From Marasmius tenuissimus (taxonomy: Eukaryota > Basidiomycota > Agaricomycetes > Agaricales > Marasmiaceae): a DNA stretch of 64,000 bases. The notes under the pieces are model-generated. The model had not been told where the DNA came from and searched no databases. It saw nothing but the letters and a program-made list of their open reading frames with translations. The translations under genes and the position numbers were made by a program. Of the stretch, positions 42,292-53,028 are shown piece by piece. Within the stretch, counting starts at the first letter, position 1, and every line of letters begins with the position of its first letter. The DNA is taken from assembly GCA_029532415.1 (NCBI GenBank), contig JAQOTA010000042.1:868001-932000 (forward strand). The letters are read 5' to 3'.

Positions 42292-42819
42292 TATCACAAA
42301 TCCACTACTCACCTGTTCAGATGTGGTTTTGATGATAAGGGAATAACTGATGTGAATGCAGAGAGCAGAGGAGATGTTGTCAAAGGACAGAAGACGTTCT
42401 TTAGTCTGAGGTTTATGCCTCAGACGATCTAGCTTATATACATGGATTCTACAGGACCCCAGACACTATCTAAGACCTATGATACCTAAGCTGACTGATG
42501 CACTCATCAGTATGAGTCTACTATGAGTCGCGATGGTGCAATCAAGGTGTAAGTATGAGTCGAGTGAGTCGTAAGAGTCAACTCGAGTGGTTGAGCTGTC
42601 CACACAGCACATGACTCGCCTTAGTCATGGTGTGGCAGATCTAGACCTATGCGTATCCCCTTTAGTTACAGATCTATCTAGATGAGTCCAGACCAAAACT
42701 ATAGAACAAGAGATCAGATATCTACTGATAAGATGTTGGATTGGATCAAATGATATGATAACCACATGGCACAGATAAGATATAGGGAGATTAGATGTAG
42801 AGAGAGAAAATCTGTGACA
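42292..42819 (-). repeat. Gypsy 5' LTR
   Basis: 528 bp, nearly identical to the 3' LTR; I see only a handful of differences around 42690-42760. It carries the same TATA motif (about 42430-42443), the same hairpin and the same TGAGTC cluster. It is followed at 42820-42824 by the target duplication TATAC. Confidence 0.92.
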
Positions 42820-42824
42820 TATAC

Positions 42825-43594
42825 AATCATAATTGCCAAATGCTCATTCAGCTTGGTACCATCAGGGAGAACAATGATGAATTGCCCTTTCTAACCATCA
42901 ACAACACTGAGCAAAAGGATACCTATCACAGGCAGCAGACAACAGACTCAAAGCGATGAGATAGGCCACTCTGGACACTGGCCCCTACATCACTCAAGAA
43001 GCTTCTGAATATCCCACTTGGTGTTGGTTTGGGAATGGTTGTGATTGAGGAGTTGGTGAGCACAACTAAGATGGCACAGCGAGTTGGTAAGTCATTCATG
43101 TGTTGCTTATGGGAGTTCATCTCATCATTGTTGATGTCAATATGCTATTTTCATTTCCTGTGGGAACGTCTCATGGAAGCAATGAAGAAGTCCAAAAGAA
43201 AGAACTGAGACCCAGCAGGACTTCAGGTTCTGAGAAACGCACAGGAGGCCTGAGAAGCAAAATGTGACAAACACAAGTTGGATTTGATCCCTCCTCGTGA
43301 TGACTACTGATGACTCTGCATGGAATTCACCAAACTGGATAATGAAGGGCTCTTATGGACATTGGGGGCCAGGGGGGGGATTAAAGACAAGCCAAAAGGG
43401 ATTGAGGAGTTCGAAGAGACAGGTATGCCTGAGTGACTAAGACTATGAGCACAACTAACACTTTGGGCTCTTTGCAGGCAACTGTTTATCTTGGACCTGG
43501 CAGCAGGTGGAGGCCTTTCGTTGGATGGAGGAGTTTGAGCAGAAGCATGCAGAGTTTCACCAGATAATTTGCTACTTCCAGAAGATGAAGGAAG
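42825..43594 (+). other. Host sequence split by gypsy and copia B; coding remnant
   Basis: Removing the gypsy element joins 31428-31446 to 42825 onwards and gives a continuous plus-strand frame (QQQLAIYNHNCQMLIQLGTI) that runs to a stop near 42960. Further on, after an AG acceptor near 43478, an open stretch reads QQVEAFRWMEEFEQKHAEF and IICYFQKMKE up to the copia B target site at 43590. These pieces look like an older gene, perhaps transposon-related coiled-coil protein sequence of the kind common in Agaricomycetes, but I cannot name it. Confidence 0.35.
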
Positions 43595-43672
43595 TGTTGA
43601 GGCAGAAGTCCTGCCCACACAGTGACAGCATGGGACAGACTAGCTCATATATCCGGTAGTCCGGATTCAATA
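43595..43672 (-). repeat. Copia B 3' LTR with internal deletion
   Basis: Only 78 bp remain. The first part (to GACTAGCTCA) matches the start of the plus-strand image of the 5' LTR, then jumps to TATATCCGGTAGTCC at its end. About 180 bp are missing, at a junction where both sides share CA. The LTR terminus reads TA instead of CA. The deletion removes the TATA region. Confidence 0.85.
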
Positions 43673-44411
43673 CTCCCCCTCGCTAAGTGCGGCACAAGTA
43701 GAGCACAAAGCGTCTATTCAGATGAATAAAATTCAAGTCCAAGATGTTCTCTAAAAGTGGAGAACTTGACATGACCCAAATTCTTGGTAAACATGTCCGC
43801 AGGATTGTAGGCACCATCAATAAAGAAAAAATCGACCTTGTGGTCTGAAACACATTTCCGAATGTAATGATAGCGAATATCAATGTGTTTGGTGCGACGT
43901 TCTTGAACTGGGTTAGAGGCAATGAAAATTGAGCCTTGATTATCTCCACATATTGGTACGGGAGTCATATCAATACCAAGTTCAGAGAGTTACTGTCAAA
44001 TCCACACAGCCTGACGACTACAGCCGGATAGTGCCATGTATTCAGCTTCAGTGGATGAAAGCGCAACAGTCTTTAGCCCGTGATCGACCAACGCTTGATG
44101 GGATCAGCAGCCCAATTAGAATCAGTGAATGCTAATAAACCTCCATCAGAGGCTCCATCATAGACCAATGCATAGTCTGGAGTTCCTGCAAGATAGCAGC
44201 AAAAATAAAGCACCTTCTTCAGGTGATCCTCCGATGGATTAGCAGAGAATTGAGAAAGCTTTGTAACAGCATAGGCAATATCTGGACAAGTGCCAAGCAT
44301 GATATACAAAAGCGATCCAATCACTGATTGATATTGAGTGCGGCGTTCGGGATCAACAGGACCTTTGTTGGGTTGTGGAATATAGCCAGCAGGAAGAGGA
44401 GTATCAGCTGC
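43673..44411 (-). pseudogene. Copia B RNase H region
   Basis: Two frames on the minus strand carry the end of RT and RNase H (LPAGYIPQPNKGPVDP, LLAFTDSNWAADPIKR; about 44075-44411) and the copia C terminus (PVPICGDNQGSIFIASNP, TKHIDIRYHYIRKC; 43714-43968). The stretch between (44000-44070) has a short deletion and shifts frame: the segment corresponding to GYFxKLAGGxFSW is lost. The polypurine tract follows at about 43673-43682. Confidence 0.85.
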
Positions 44412-45138
44412 TGACACGATCCGTTTACCTTTCGATAACTGACGTTTCACAGAGGACTGACTTAGCAAAATGGTTTCTCCAACGAGAACACTCAGTTCGT
44501 TCTGATTACTTAGTAAGTACTCTCTTGAGTCCCTCGGTCTACGTAGACGCTTATAGTACCTGAATGGTCACTTAAATCGCACTTTAGTAGCTCTTAGATC
44601 TCTCACAGGTCTTTACCAAGCAGCAATCGGGTTGGATTCAGCAGAATCAATAGCTAGCAGTCGGGTTTCGGGGTGGTTAAGTCGAATAAAGAGGTCAAAT
44701 TGTATGTCGACCTCTCCTACCGTATTTATACTGTATCTACTGCTACTGTACTTGGTAAATACTAGAAATACATCGTACGATAATGAGATGCGCAGTAATT
44801 GCGCAGTCATTTGACGAGCGCTGGGTCTGGGCGCTTGGCGGGCGCTGGTATATGAATTATGTGGCACAGGATCCCCCCTTGGGCGGTTGTTTTGTTGAGC
44901 AGTGCTTGCGCAGTCCGGAAATGTTGACGGGCGTCCGGTTGTGGTGGATTTCCGAGAAGAGATATCCGGGTTGATGATATCTTGCCCTGTAGATTAGATT
45001 GTCGGTCAGTCAGGGTTATGGGTCTGATGAGAATTTGAATGGGGCTGGTTTGACGTGGGAATATTCTCATACGCAGCTTAAGCCATGTGTGGCTGAGACT
45101 GGTACATCCCTTGGTCGATAATAATACCGATCGTGACA
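44412..45138 (-). repeat. Solo LTR (727 bp) inserted in copia B pol
   Basis: The ends TGTCACGATC and GATCGTGTCA on the minus strand form near-perfect inverted ends. A perfect 5-bp target duplication GCTGC flanks it (44407-44411 and 45139-45143). It splits the copia B RT-RNase H linker between GMQNAKAA and DTPLPAGY. A TATAAATA on the minus strand near 44725 suggests minus orientation. There is no internal region or coding. TGTCACGA-type ends are typical of fungal gypsy LTRs, so this is probably from a second gypsy family. Confidence 0.88.
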
Positions 45139-46020
45139 GCTGCTTTTGCATTCTGCATGCCAAATCGCTTCAAGACCTTCTTCAAGTAGTTGGTCTGGTC
45201 AAGAAGGATCTTACGGCCTTTGCGACGAATACGCATGCGCAAGAACTCTTTAACTTCTCCAGGATCATGGCATTCCCAACGAGCCATAAACTCGGCTTTC
45301 TTCTTTTTGACAAAGGCTTTGTTGGGTCCAAGGAATAATGCATTGTCGACATAGATCAAAGCAATATATTCTTCACCAGTCTCACGATCTTTGCAGATGA
45401 AGAGACCTGCATCAGAAGTTAAGCGTTTGAAGCCCATTACTTCCATGAACAAGCTGAGGGCACGCCACCACTCAAGAGCAGCTTGCTTCAGTCCATATAA
45501 TGCACGGCAAAGACGATAGACTTTGCCTTCCTGACCCTTAACCTTGAAACCTTCAGGTTCTTCAGGTTGATCCATATAGATCTCTTCTTTAAGTTCGCCA
45601 TAAAGAAAGGCGTTCTTCACATCCAATGCCTGAATTTGCCAGTTTTTGAGAGCTGCAAGTGCGAGCATCATCTGTACAGTTTCAAACTGCACAACTGGTG
45701 AGAAGATCTCATCAAAGTCCACACCTTCGACCTGGAAGAAACCCTTGGCAACAAGTCGAGCTTTCTTTCAACCATCTGACTGACGTCAAACACCCATCCG
45801 TTTATGACAGCCTTGTGACCTTTAGGTAGGTCAACCAATTCGAAGACCTTGTGCTTGTGAAGAGCCTCTAGTTCATTGCGGCAAGCGGCCTACCATTCTC
45901 TCTGCTGCTCAGCTGGCAGCTTCAGTATGTCACGGAGAGTTCACTCTCGAACGTTGGACATATCGGTGAGGTCATTGTGAACAGGAACTGCCCGATTTAA
46001 CAGATAAATCACGAAACCTA
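45139..46020 (-). pseudogene. Copia B reverse transcriptase region
   Basis: Minus-strand frames give a copia RT: VFDVSQM-like start near 45790, then DFDEIFSPVVQFETVQMMLA, ALDVKNAFLYGELKEEIYMD, YGLKQAALEWWRALS and the active site LIYVDNALFLG, where the usual YVDD is YVDN at about 45340-45351. Loss of the second Asp would inactivate the polymerase. Upstream the frame is broken near 45770 and 45885-45950. Confidence 0.85.
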
Positions 46021-47960
46021 CTCCCCCTTCCTGGGATAATTGTTGCACTCAGCTATCGGGCTGACTTCCCCTGGAGTTACACATGGTAGACAGACTGGCA
46101 CGATTAGTCCCAGGAACCTTTCTAGGTCTGCCTCTCCTATGAATAGTAGGTGGATCCATGGGTTCTCTATCACCCGTGGCATCTCTCCATGTAGAATTTT
46201 TCTCCATATCACGCACAATGCACGAGGGATTATTTGGGTCTCATTGTTCACCAAATACGTTATCAGGCTGCTTAGTACCCGTCTGTTTCCTGCCTGAATG
46301 CCTTGGCGGCGGAGACTGCTCTTTACCACCCACAGGTGTAGGTGGCCTGGGAGGCTGGAACAGAGGATCAGGATCAGGATGTTGACATTCACCCTGAGGT
46401 ACAGTACCATCTCCATCATCATCATGCGGAGATTCCGATTGCTTTGGAAGGTTCTCGGGAGGATAAAGATCATCATCAGACGAATCATCATCACTATCCG
46501 AAGAGAAGTTGGGATTTTCACCCAATACCAGCGGGATTTCAGGGATTTCACCCACCGGGGGAAAGCCACGAGGTTTCTTATCAGAACACTTCGGGAACAA
46601 GTTTTCATCGAACAGAGCAGTAGCACTTTTGAAGATAGTATTATTGGACATCTTCATAAAGACATATCCTTTCATGCCTTCCTGAAAACCAATGAAGGTC
46701 ATCAGTTCCAAACACGGAGATAACTTGTTAACTCGACGTTTTTCCGGAACAAATGCATACACTGCACATCCGAAGACTCAGAGATCCGGAACATCCGGTG
46801 CACTGCCATGCAACTTCTCATGCGGGATCAAACAACGTAAATGTTGGGACGGTGTCCGATTGTGAAGTGCAATGGCGTGCAACACACAGAATTCCCACCA
46901 AGAAGGTGGAAGACAAGCATCAAAGTGAAGAGCTTGAGCTTTCTTGACAATGGTCCAATTGAACCGTTCCGCACAATCATTCTGCTCCGGCGTATATGGA
47001 ATGCTGGTCAGAATTTTGATACCGTGCTCCTTTAGTACATCATCAAAGACATGCAATTTGTGCTCTCCCCTCCATCGGACATCCATTCCTTAATATCAAC
47101 ACTGAATTGCACCTTCACCATAGCGATAAAGTCACGGAGCATCTTGATAGAATCAGATTTGCATCGCATGAGCATTGTCCAGCCATGTGAAGTACAGTCA
47201 TCGACAAACAACATATACCATTTGTATTTGTGGTACGACTCAGTGGGGAATTGTTTGAGGTTGGAGTGGATTTTCTCAAGGGGTTTTGAGGCACGGGTAG
47301 TGGAGTCAGGGAATGATCTGGAGTGCATCTTTCCTTCTGCACATCCTCAGCATAACCGGGTTTTCTTCGGTTTTTGGTCAAATTCAGGGAAGTTCTTAGG
47401 ATGCTTCCGAGCTTTATCCAGAGCCTTGTCTGAACAATGTCCAAAACGTCTGTGTAGAACCTTGTAGTCAACTTTATCCATCGTTGACTTGGCCATTAAG
47501 CTATGAGCAGAGGCTTTCTGCGAGCTAACCCAAAAAATGGTTTGACCAGGCGTGAGCGGGTAAGATACCAATGACTGGCGTCGACCCTTATTATAAAAAG
47601 CCAATTTGCTAGACGATCCGCGTACTTACAGACCACCTTGCAAGAATTCTCCAAGTGAGAGAAGTCAAATTGATGGAAGCGGAACATAATAGACAGGATA
47701 GAGTCATGTAATGCATTCTTCCATACGACCGTCAGATCCTTCAACAGAATGACTGATGAACACAGTCCCTTTCCCCTCAATTTGAATAGGGTTATCCTTG
47801 TTTGCAGTGTTTAGCTGTGGTCCATTGTTCATGGATTCATATTCAGCAAAATCTTCAAGATCATAAGTAAAATGCAATGAAGCACCTGAATCAATGATCC
47901 ACTCTTGCGAGCTTCCAGTTGCCTTCTTTCCCTTACAATCAGCACATGTGGTAAAGTGAT
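46020..47960 (-). pseudogene. Copia B integrase region and linker
   Basis: Successive broken frames carry protease-to-integrase sequence: HRRFGHCSDKALDKARKH (47400-47470), the integrase start THFMHSRSFP-like to HSNLKQFPTESYHKYKWYM (47210-47320), MSDGG...EQNDCAERFNWTIVKKAQ (46910-47090) and the downstream QWSWEFCVLHAIALHNRTP-like block. An Asp/Glu/Pro-rich linker follows (46240-46560). Stops or shifts occur at about 47335, 47090, 46770 and 46230, so the gene is dead. Confidence 0.85.
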
Positions 47961-48496
47961 CACCAATATATTGCGAATATATCATACGGGACAGCGCACT
48001 GTAGGTTTGTATCAGTGTTAGAAGAAAGACTGAGATAAGGCACTTGCCTGTCATTGTCAGATTCCTCAGATCTGATGGAGACCGAATCGTACTCAACATT
48101 GTCGGAAAAACCAGCAGCATCTGCGATCTCGCTGTCAATGTCCATGGCACTTCCACTCACAATCTCTGTACGCAAAGAATCGTTAACAGCATTCAACGCA
48201 ATACAATCCTCACGCTCAGAGTTGGAGTCCTCATAGAAAGAATCATAGAGGTCGTAAACCTTCTCAACACTCTTAGCATGCTTTGCAGGTGGAGCAGTGG
48301 AGGAGGGACCATCAATATGATGCTTCAGGGAGGAAGAGGAAGCAGCCGCATATCCCTGTTCCATAGGTTCAAGGACATGGGCATACTTGGGAACACCAAG
48401 ACGGTCGGCAAGACTGCAAGCAGCCTGAGCATTCTCAGAAACAGTACCACCTGAGGTAGCACCGGAGAAACGCTGCATATGGAGTGGATCCCGGGA
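47704..48496 (-). pseudogene. Copia B pol start and protease
   Basis: Pol continues in the same frame as gag after a single TGA (48497-48499). The first part (48478 downwards) reads MQRFSGATSGG and SLADRLGVPKYAHVLEP, similar to the family A pol start. A frameshift near 48000 leads into the protease in another frame: CADCKGKK, WIIDSGASLHF and the NPIQIEGKGTVFI block (47740-47930). Confidence 0.85.
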
Positions 48497-49543
48497 TCAG
48501 TCCGCGGGATGTACAACAGATGGAGTATCAGGAATGATGGGGGGTGAGGAGATGGACAAATGAGCAAGGGACGCAATATGAGAATCACCCTTATGAGAGG
48601 AGTCACCCTTGTTGTCCTGAGAATCACCCTTATTCTTCCTGCCACGTTGGTTGTTCTTCTTCTTCTGGTTGTTGTCGTTATTAGACTGGTTGTTATTGTT
48701 AGATGACAACAAAGGAGGATTAGACTGTTGGTTAAACTTCACGTCCTTGTCCTTCTTCTTGACAGAAGAGATGCGTGACACAAGAGGAGCAGGTTTCCAA
48801 GCTTCATAGTGGTTAATGACGGCATCACGAGCCACTTCGAAAGTAAGATCAACTGGCAAGTTACCATTGGTAGCGAACTCACGAGTGTTAGTCCATGACT
48901 GTGGAATGATAGAGAGGAGGAGCATGGCTTTGACAAGGGTAGGGAGTTTGATCTGCGCTTCAGAGAGTTGGCCAAATAGAAGTTCGAGTCTGGCGATCTC
49001 GGGAACGGGGTTACCACCAGACAAGCAAAACTCCATGACCAACTTGAAGTCAGCCCAAACAGAGACAGAAGTCTGTTGACCATAATGAGCCTTGATCTTC
49101 TCCCAAGCGTTCCAAGCCATATCATCGTCCTCAATAATACTCTGCACGGCAATGGTTGTAGTGGCACGTAGTGCACCCATGGCCTTGAATTCATACTTCT
49201 TCCAACATCGATGGTCCTTCTCGTACCTTTCCAAATCCTTAGCATACTGCTCAAGGTCCCTACCATACTGCTGCATCTGTTCATCGGTAGGGGAGACTGT
49301 CTCTTGACGTTGAGTAGCTTCTCCGCCTTCACAAGCAGGAACAGTTACAGTGCAAGTAGTTGGCTGGGGTTCTTTTGGTTCAGTAGGTTTCTCGAGTGCA
49401 CCGGGTTCAGGATCGTCGTTGGTGTAATGGTCGTAGAACTCATTGATCATGGCATAGGTACCAAGACCCTTGGACCACTTGCGCCAGTTGACACCGCTGA
49501 AGACCTCAACGGTGGGAATGAGGGTAGACATAACAGGAGCCAT
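48497..49543 (-). CDS. Copia B gag
   Basis: A 348-residue gag starting at the ATG 49541-49543 (MAPVMSTLIPTVEVFSG), about 330 bp inside the 5' LTR; the frame is open further upstream but without better start context. The core has WSKGLGTYAMINEFYDHYT, KYEFKAMGALRATTTIAVQS, AWEKIKAHYGQQTSVSVWAD and LLSIIPQSW, the usual UBN2-like capsid pattern of copia gag. The C-terminal 80 residues are Asn/Gln/Lys-rich with repeated KGDS, and no CCHC knuckle is present. It is intact in a dead element, ending at TGA 48497-48499, after which pol continues in the same frame. Confidence 0.88.
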   Translation of the reverse strand: MAPVMSTLIPTVEVFSGVNWRKWSKGLGTYAMINEFYDHYTNDDPEPGALEKPTEPKEPQPTTCTVTVPACEGGEATQRQETVSPTDEQMQQYGRDLEQYAKDLERYEKDHRCWKKYEFKAMGALRATTTIAVQSIIEDDDMAWNAWEKIKAHYGQQTSVSVWADFKLVMEFCLSGGNPVPEIARLELLFGQLSEAQIKLPTLVKAMLLLSIIPQSWTNTREFATNGNLPVDLTFEVARDAVINHYEAWKPAPLVSRISSVKKKDKDVKFNQQSNPPLLSSNNNNQSNNDNNQKKKNNQRGRKNKGDSQDNKGDSSHKGDSHIASLAHLSISSPPIIPDTPSVVHPAD

Positions 49544-49860
49544 AGTGATCTGGAGTAATGAAACAATGATCAGCATATGTTCATCATCATAAGCAATGAT
49601 AAAAGAAATCACTGCACAGTCAACGGCGATAGCCATTGATCGTTGTTGAGGACACAGTCCACCATCGTCAAACATCAATAAAGATGTTGACTTCACAGGT
49701 TCAGAACCGGTGTTAACGGTCTGCCCATCACGACAGTGATTAAGCAGTCACAATGGTTATCGAGTGCAACAACCACAATAGCGCATCATCATAGGCAGCA
49801 CTCAGTAAAGGTGCACATCCTAGAGAGCTTGCCATTGCAGGGCACATCGACAGGGCACTG

Positions 49861-49872
49861 GGGCCCACAACC
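49861..49872 (-). promoter_or_regulatory. Primer-binding site, initiator-Met half-tRNA type (family B)
   Basis: The minus strand reads GGTTGTGGGCCC directly inside the LTR. It differs from family A's GGTTATGGGCCC by one A to G change, which still pairs with U of the tRNA. Position and sequence agree with anticodon-arm priming. Confidence 0.75.
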
Positions 49873-50130
49873 TGTTGAGGCAGAAGTCCTGCCCACGCAG
49901 TGGCAGCATGGGACAGACTAGCTCACCTGGAGATAGGCTTAGAGACAGCAACAAGAGTAGTGAAAGTACTCGTATTGCATGTAGATACAGAGCTACTTAT
50001 ATACTATACAGAGGTGGCTGTAGCTACTATAACGGGAGTGACTAGGAATAGCATAGATCATAGTAAAACAATTGAAGCATAGATGTGGCCCGATACAACG
50101 GTCCATATATCCGGTAGTCCAGATTCAACA
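49873..50130 (-). repeat. Copia B 5' LTR
   Basis: 258 bp with ends TGTTGA...TCAACA on either strand. A TATATAAG box lies on the minus strand at about 49985-49995. Followed by the target duplication GGAAG at 50131-50135. Confidence 0.9.
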
Positions 50131-50135
50131 GGAAG

Positions 50136-51646
50136 CCTGAAGAACTATTGCAGAAGCCCCTGAAGCCCCGACAAATGATGCCAGCTGTATTGACAATAGA
50201 CCTGGGGTCCAAACAGCTAAGATCAGTGCCCTCAAGGCCCATGCTCGTTGTCAGTCTGCTGTGTGGTGTCAAGAACGAGGCCAGTGACTAGGAAAACCCC
50301 TCAGGCCACCAACAGGGTCAAGAGTGCGAAGGTAAGAGGATAGAATTGAGTAGGGCAAGTGTAAGATAGTACATGCTGGATACAGGCACTATGAGATGAA
50401 GTTGTCAGACTGGGGAACTATCTAGAAGTGTCCATGATTATATATGTCAGAACCAAGCTGTAGAGATATCATGGCAACTAAGACAAAAGAGGAAAACTGA
50501 AAGAACAAGCAATAAGAATCAAGGGATACATGTAGAAACAGGGTCATGATGGAAACCATATGGTATGCTGGGAAAATATCTGGAAACAATGTGGAACACC
50601 AGGTAGTACCAGGTAATGATATGGAGGCCAGAATGTGATGGTGAGAACATGTAACCATGGGAAATAAAGAGAAAAACATGTGGAAAAAGTACCTGGGAAC
50701 CAAGGGAAGGGAAAACAGTGGGTGGATTCGTAACATGTGGGGCGATTTTGCTTGACTCACCCTTGCACAGTTTCGTGATATATCCTATCCCGCTTTTCTT
50801 TGACCACAGCACATCACTGGCACCAAGAGTACAGGAGTTCCATGACAAACAGCTCAATTGGACAAAGAAACTCAACATTCAAAGAGCTGATTTGGTAGGT
50901 CACTAGAATTGACCCAACAATTTGTAATTCGCTACTGTAGCTTTACGGAGCAACCAGGGCGGGTACCAAGCGGACAAAGCCGGTGCCGCCAAGGAAGAAG
51001 AAAGAGGAGGCAAAGCCACTGCTAGATGACCCTTGATGTGAACCATGTACCTCTACTACGCAGTAATCCATAGCGCTACTCAGATCCCAAGAGTGCGACC
51101 TGTGAGTTCTCAAGAATCTTAAGTTGAACTCAAAGAGAGTACGAACTGTGAGTCCTTAAGAATCTTAAGATTCTTTGTCCACAATGTTCCTGAAAGACTT
51201 GACGTCCTTGAGTTTCTTAAGAGTCTTAAGTGGAACCCAAAAAGAGTGCGAACTGTGTCTCAAGATCCTCAAAGTCAGTCAAGGGGACAAGGTAAGATAT
51301 CTTAACTACCCTATAAGAAACTCAACCCCATCTTAAGAATACCTGTAGTAGATTACCAGATTTTAAGTCTTATGAAGAGTTGCCTTTTGCACGTATCGTG
51401 ACGTGAGAGATCAAATGTATCTGTTTGGTGTCTTTATTACAACCACGGATAACGGCAGTCTGCGAGCCAAGGCGCCATTTATTTGTTGAATCAAAATGAT
51501 CATCCATCAGCTGCTTTTTACTGTCGCTACCTCCCAAGTTCAAACATCAGAAAGGGGATTCAGATGGTACGGAGAACAATTGTCCGCGATAGCCCGAGGT
51601 TTGCTCGACTTGCTACATTCATGACTCCAACCTTTATAGATCTTAA
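50136..51646. other. Continuation of the split host sequence; degenerate repeats
   Basis: 50136 onwards continues the sequence interrupted at 43594 (reading CCTGAAGAAC after GGAAG). No intact frame is found. At 51085-51280 degenerate repeats occur: AGAGTGCGA or AGAGTACGAACTGTG appears three times, each followed by CTTAAGA-rich runs (AAGAATCTTAAG). The rest is featureless by eye. Confidence 0.4.
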
Positions 51647-53025
51647 CACTGGGGGCATTTTTCTGTCAAGTAGGACATGTCGTGGTGGTGTCAAGTAGGG
51701 CATGACAGCATATGGTCTTCTACAGGACCACTGTGACCATAAACAAAGAATGAATGTTGTGTCTTTCATCCGGTATCAGGGCAATTCTCACTCCGGAAAC
51801 TGAGTTTCTCATAAAACGGCGCATCGGAGCAACAAAGGATCATATACTGAATTGGCTATTTGATTGTCAGGCTTGCGTCGCCGTGCTGGGATCAAGTTCC
51901 ACCACCGCAGTGCCGCCCGAAAGCCAGTCAGACATGCTTCTCTCCTTGATAATAATGCTTCAGTACTGAATCAACCAATAGTGGTATTTTGTTGCAGCTC
52001 GGCGAATTATAGGAGGTTCTAGGTGTTTTGAACGTGTCAACTTGGCTGCCGTATTCCAGTGGACTTGACTCTTAAGTGTAGAATGTGGGAATTGAATGAG
52101 CGGCATGCTGGCGAGGGAGAGTTTGTTATGTGAATTACCTGACTGAAGCCAATACTTAGCTCAGAGGCTAGCCATAGTAGGTTGAAGACAATTGCTCAGA
52201 GCAAAAGCACTCTGACCGGGAGAAGCTCCAATTTAACCCAGGGATAGGCCTCGAACACTACTGTGATGTAGCGGATACTACGATACTCAAAAAAAGGGAC
52301 ATACCACGCTCTCGCCACAGGGCATTATTCAAGTGCCAGTGGCCACAGACTCAGACAAGCAAGTGTCTCATCAGACCGGATGTGGAGTTTTGACATGTCT
52401 GTAAAATACACTATCCACAAGGCCTCCCACAACAGTGCCTCCCTTGTTGGATAGGCTTATAGAAGAGTCAAGACCGGTAAACAACCCAATTGTCAATAGG
52501 GGAGTTCCAAACTCTCTGACATGCTCACTTCCCCACCGCTTTCAGGTCTGCTTTCCCATCCGCTTTCGTGGTTTTACTCACAAATAATACGAGAACAGGG
52601 CACGAAACAGCAAGCAAACAGTAAATTCACTGTTCATTTGCACTCCAATATGTATTATTTTCATAATAAAGAGTCTTAAAGGTTGGAGGATACGCTCTGA
52701 GAGACAAATACATGATGATCTTGGCCGGAGTAGACGGGAAGGCAGCAGGAAAGCAAGGGCGGAAACAGAGCTTTGAACTCCCCTAATGGCATTGATGCCG
52801 GGATCAAATCTGTTTTATCTTTGTGCGGCCCGTAGTCTGGTTTGGGAAGCAACAATCCGGAGCGGCAGTCCAGGAATCACGATTCATAATAGAAATAAAC
52901 AGACAAAGAAAATATAATTCATCCTTTGTTCTCGGTCACGGTGGTCCCGCAAAAGACCAGATACCGTCATGTCCTACTTGACACCACCACGACATGTCCT
53001 ACTTGACAGAAAAATGCCCCCAGTG
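51647..53025. mobile_element. DNA transposon with CACTG ends and TAA target duplication
   Basis: A 1379-bp element has terminal inverted repeats of about 90 bp: CACTGGGGGCATTTTTCTGT, then two tandem GTCAAGTAGG(A/G)CATG units, mirrored at the right end. TAA flanks both ends (51644-51646 and 53026-53028). No transposase frame is visible inside; the longest frames are about 70 codons. CACTG ends with subterminal repeats and a 3-bp duplication suit a CACTA-like element, while TAA also suits PIF/Harbinger. The assignment is open. Confidence 0.8.
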
Positions 53026-53028
53026 TAA

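Larger units (their letters stand above)
31447..42819 (-). mobile_element. Ty3/gypsy chromovirus, gag-deleted, split by a copia element
   Basis: LTRs of 528 bp at 31447-31974 (3') and 42292-42819 (5') are bounded by a perfect target duplication TATAC (31442-31446 and 42820-42824). The LTR ends are TGTCACA...TGTGATA. The two LTRs differ at only a few sites (for example CCGAATC against CCAAAAC, and TCGAAT against TCAAAT), mostly CG to CA changes. Without the copia insert (32894-39279 plus its duplication) the element is about 4.98 kb. Pol is present in two pieces; only about 330 bp lie between 5' LTR and protease, so gag is essentially missing. The element is defective on two counts and cannot be autonomous. 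Confidence 0.93.
43595..50130 (-). mobile_element. Ty1/copia family B element, decayed
   Basis: A perfect target duplication GGAAG (43590-43594 and 50131-50135) bounds the element. The 5' LTR is 49873-50130 (258 bp, TGTTGA...TCAACA) and the 3' LTR is 43595-43672 (78 bp). The order on the minus strand is PBS, gag, protease, integrase, RT, RNase H, PPT. Gag is intact, but pol is broken by several stops and frameshifts and by a 727-bp solo LTR at 44412-45138. Domain sequences are clearly related to family A but much diverged. Confidence 0.92.
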
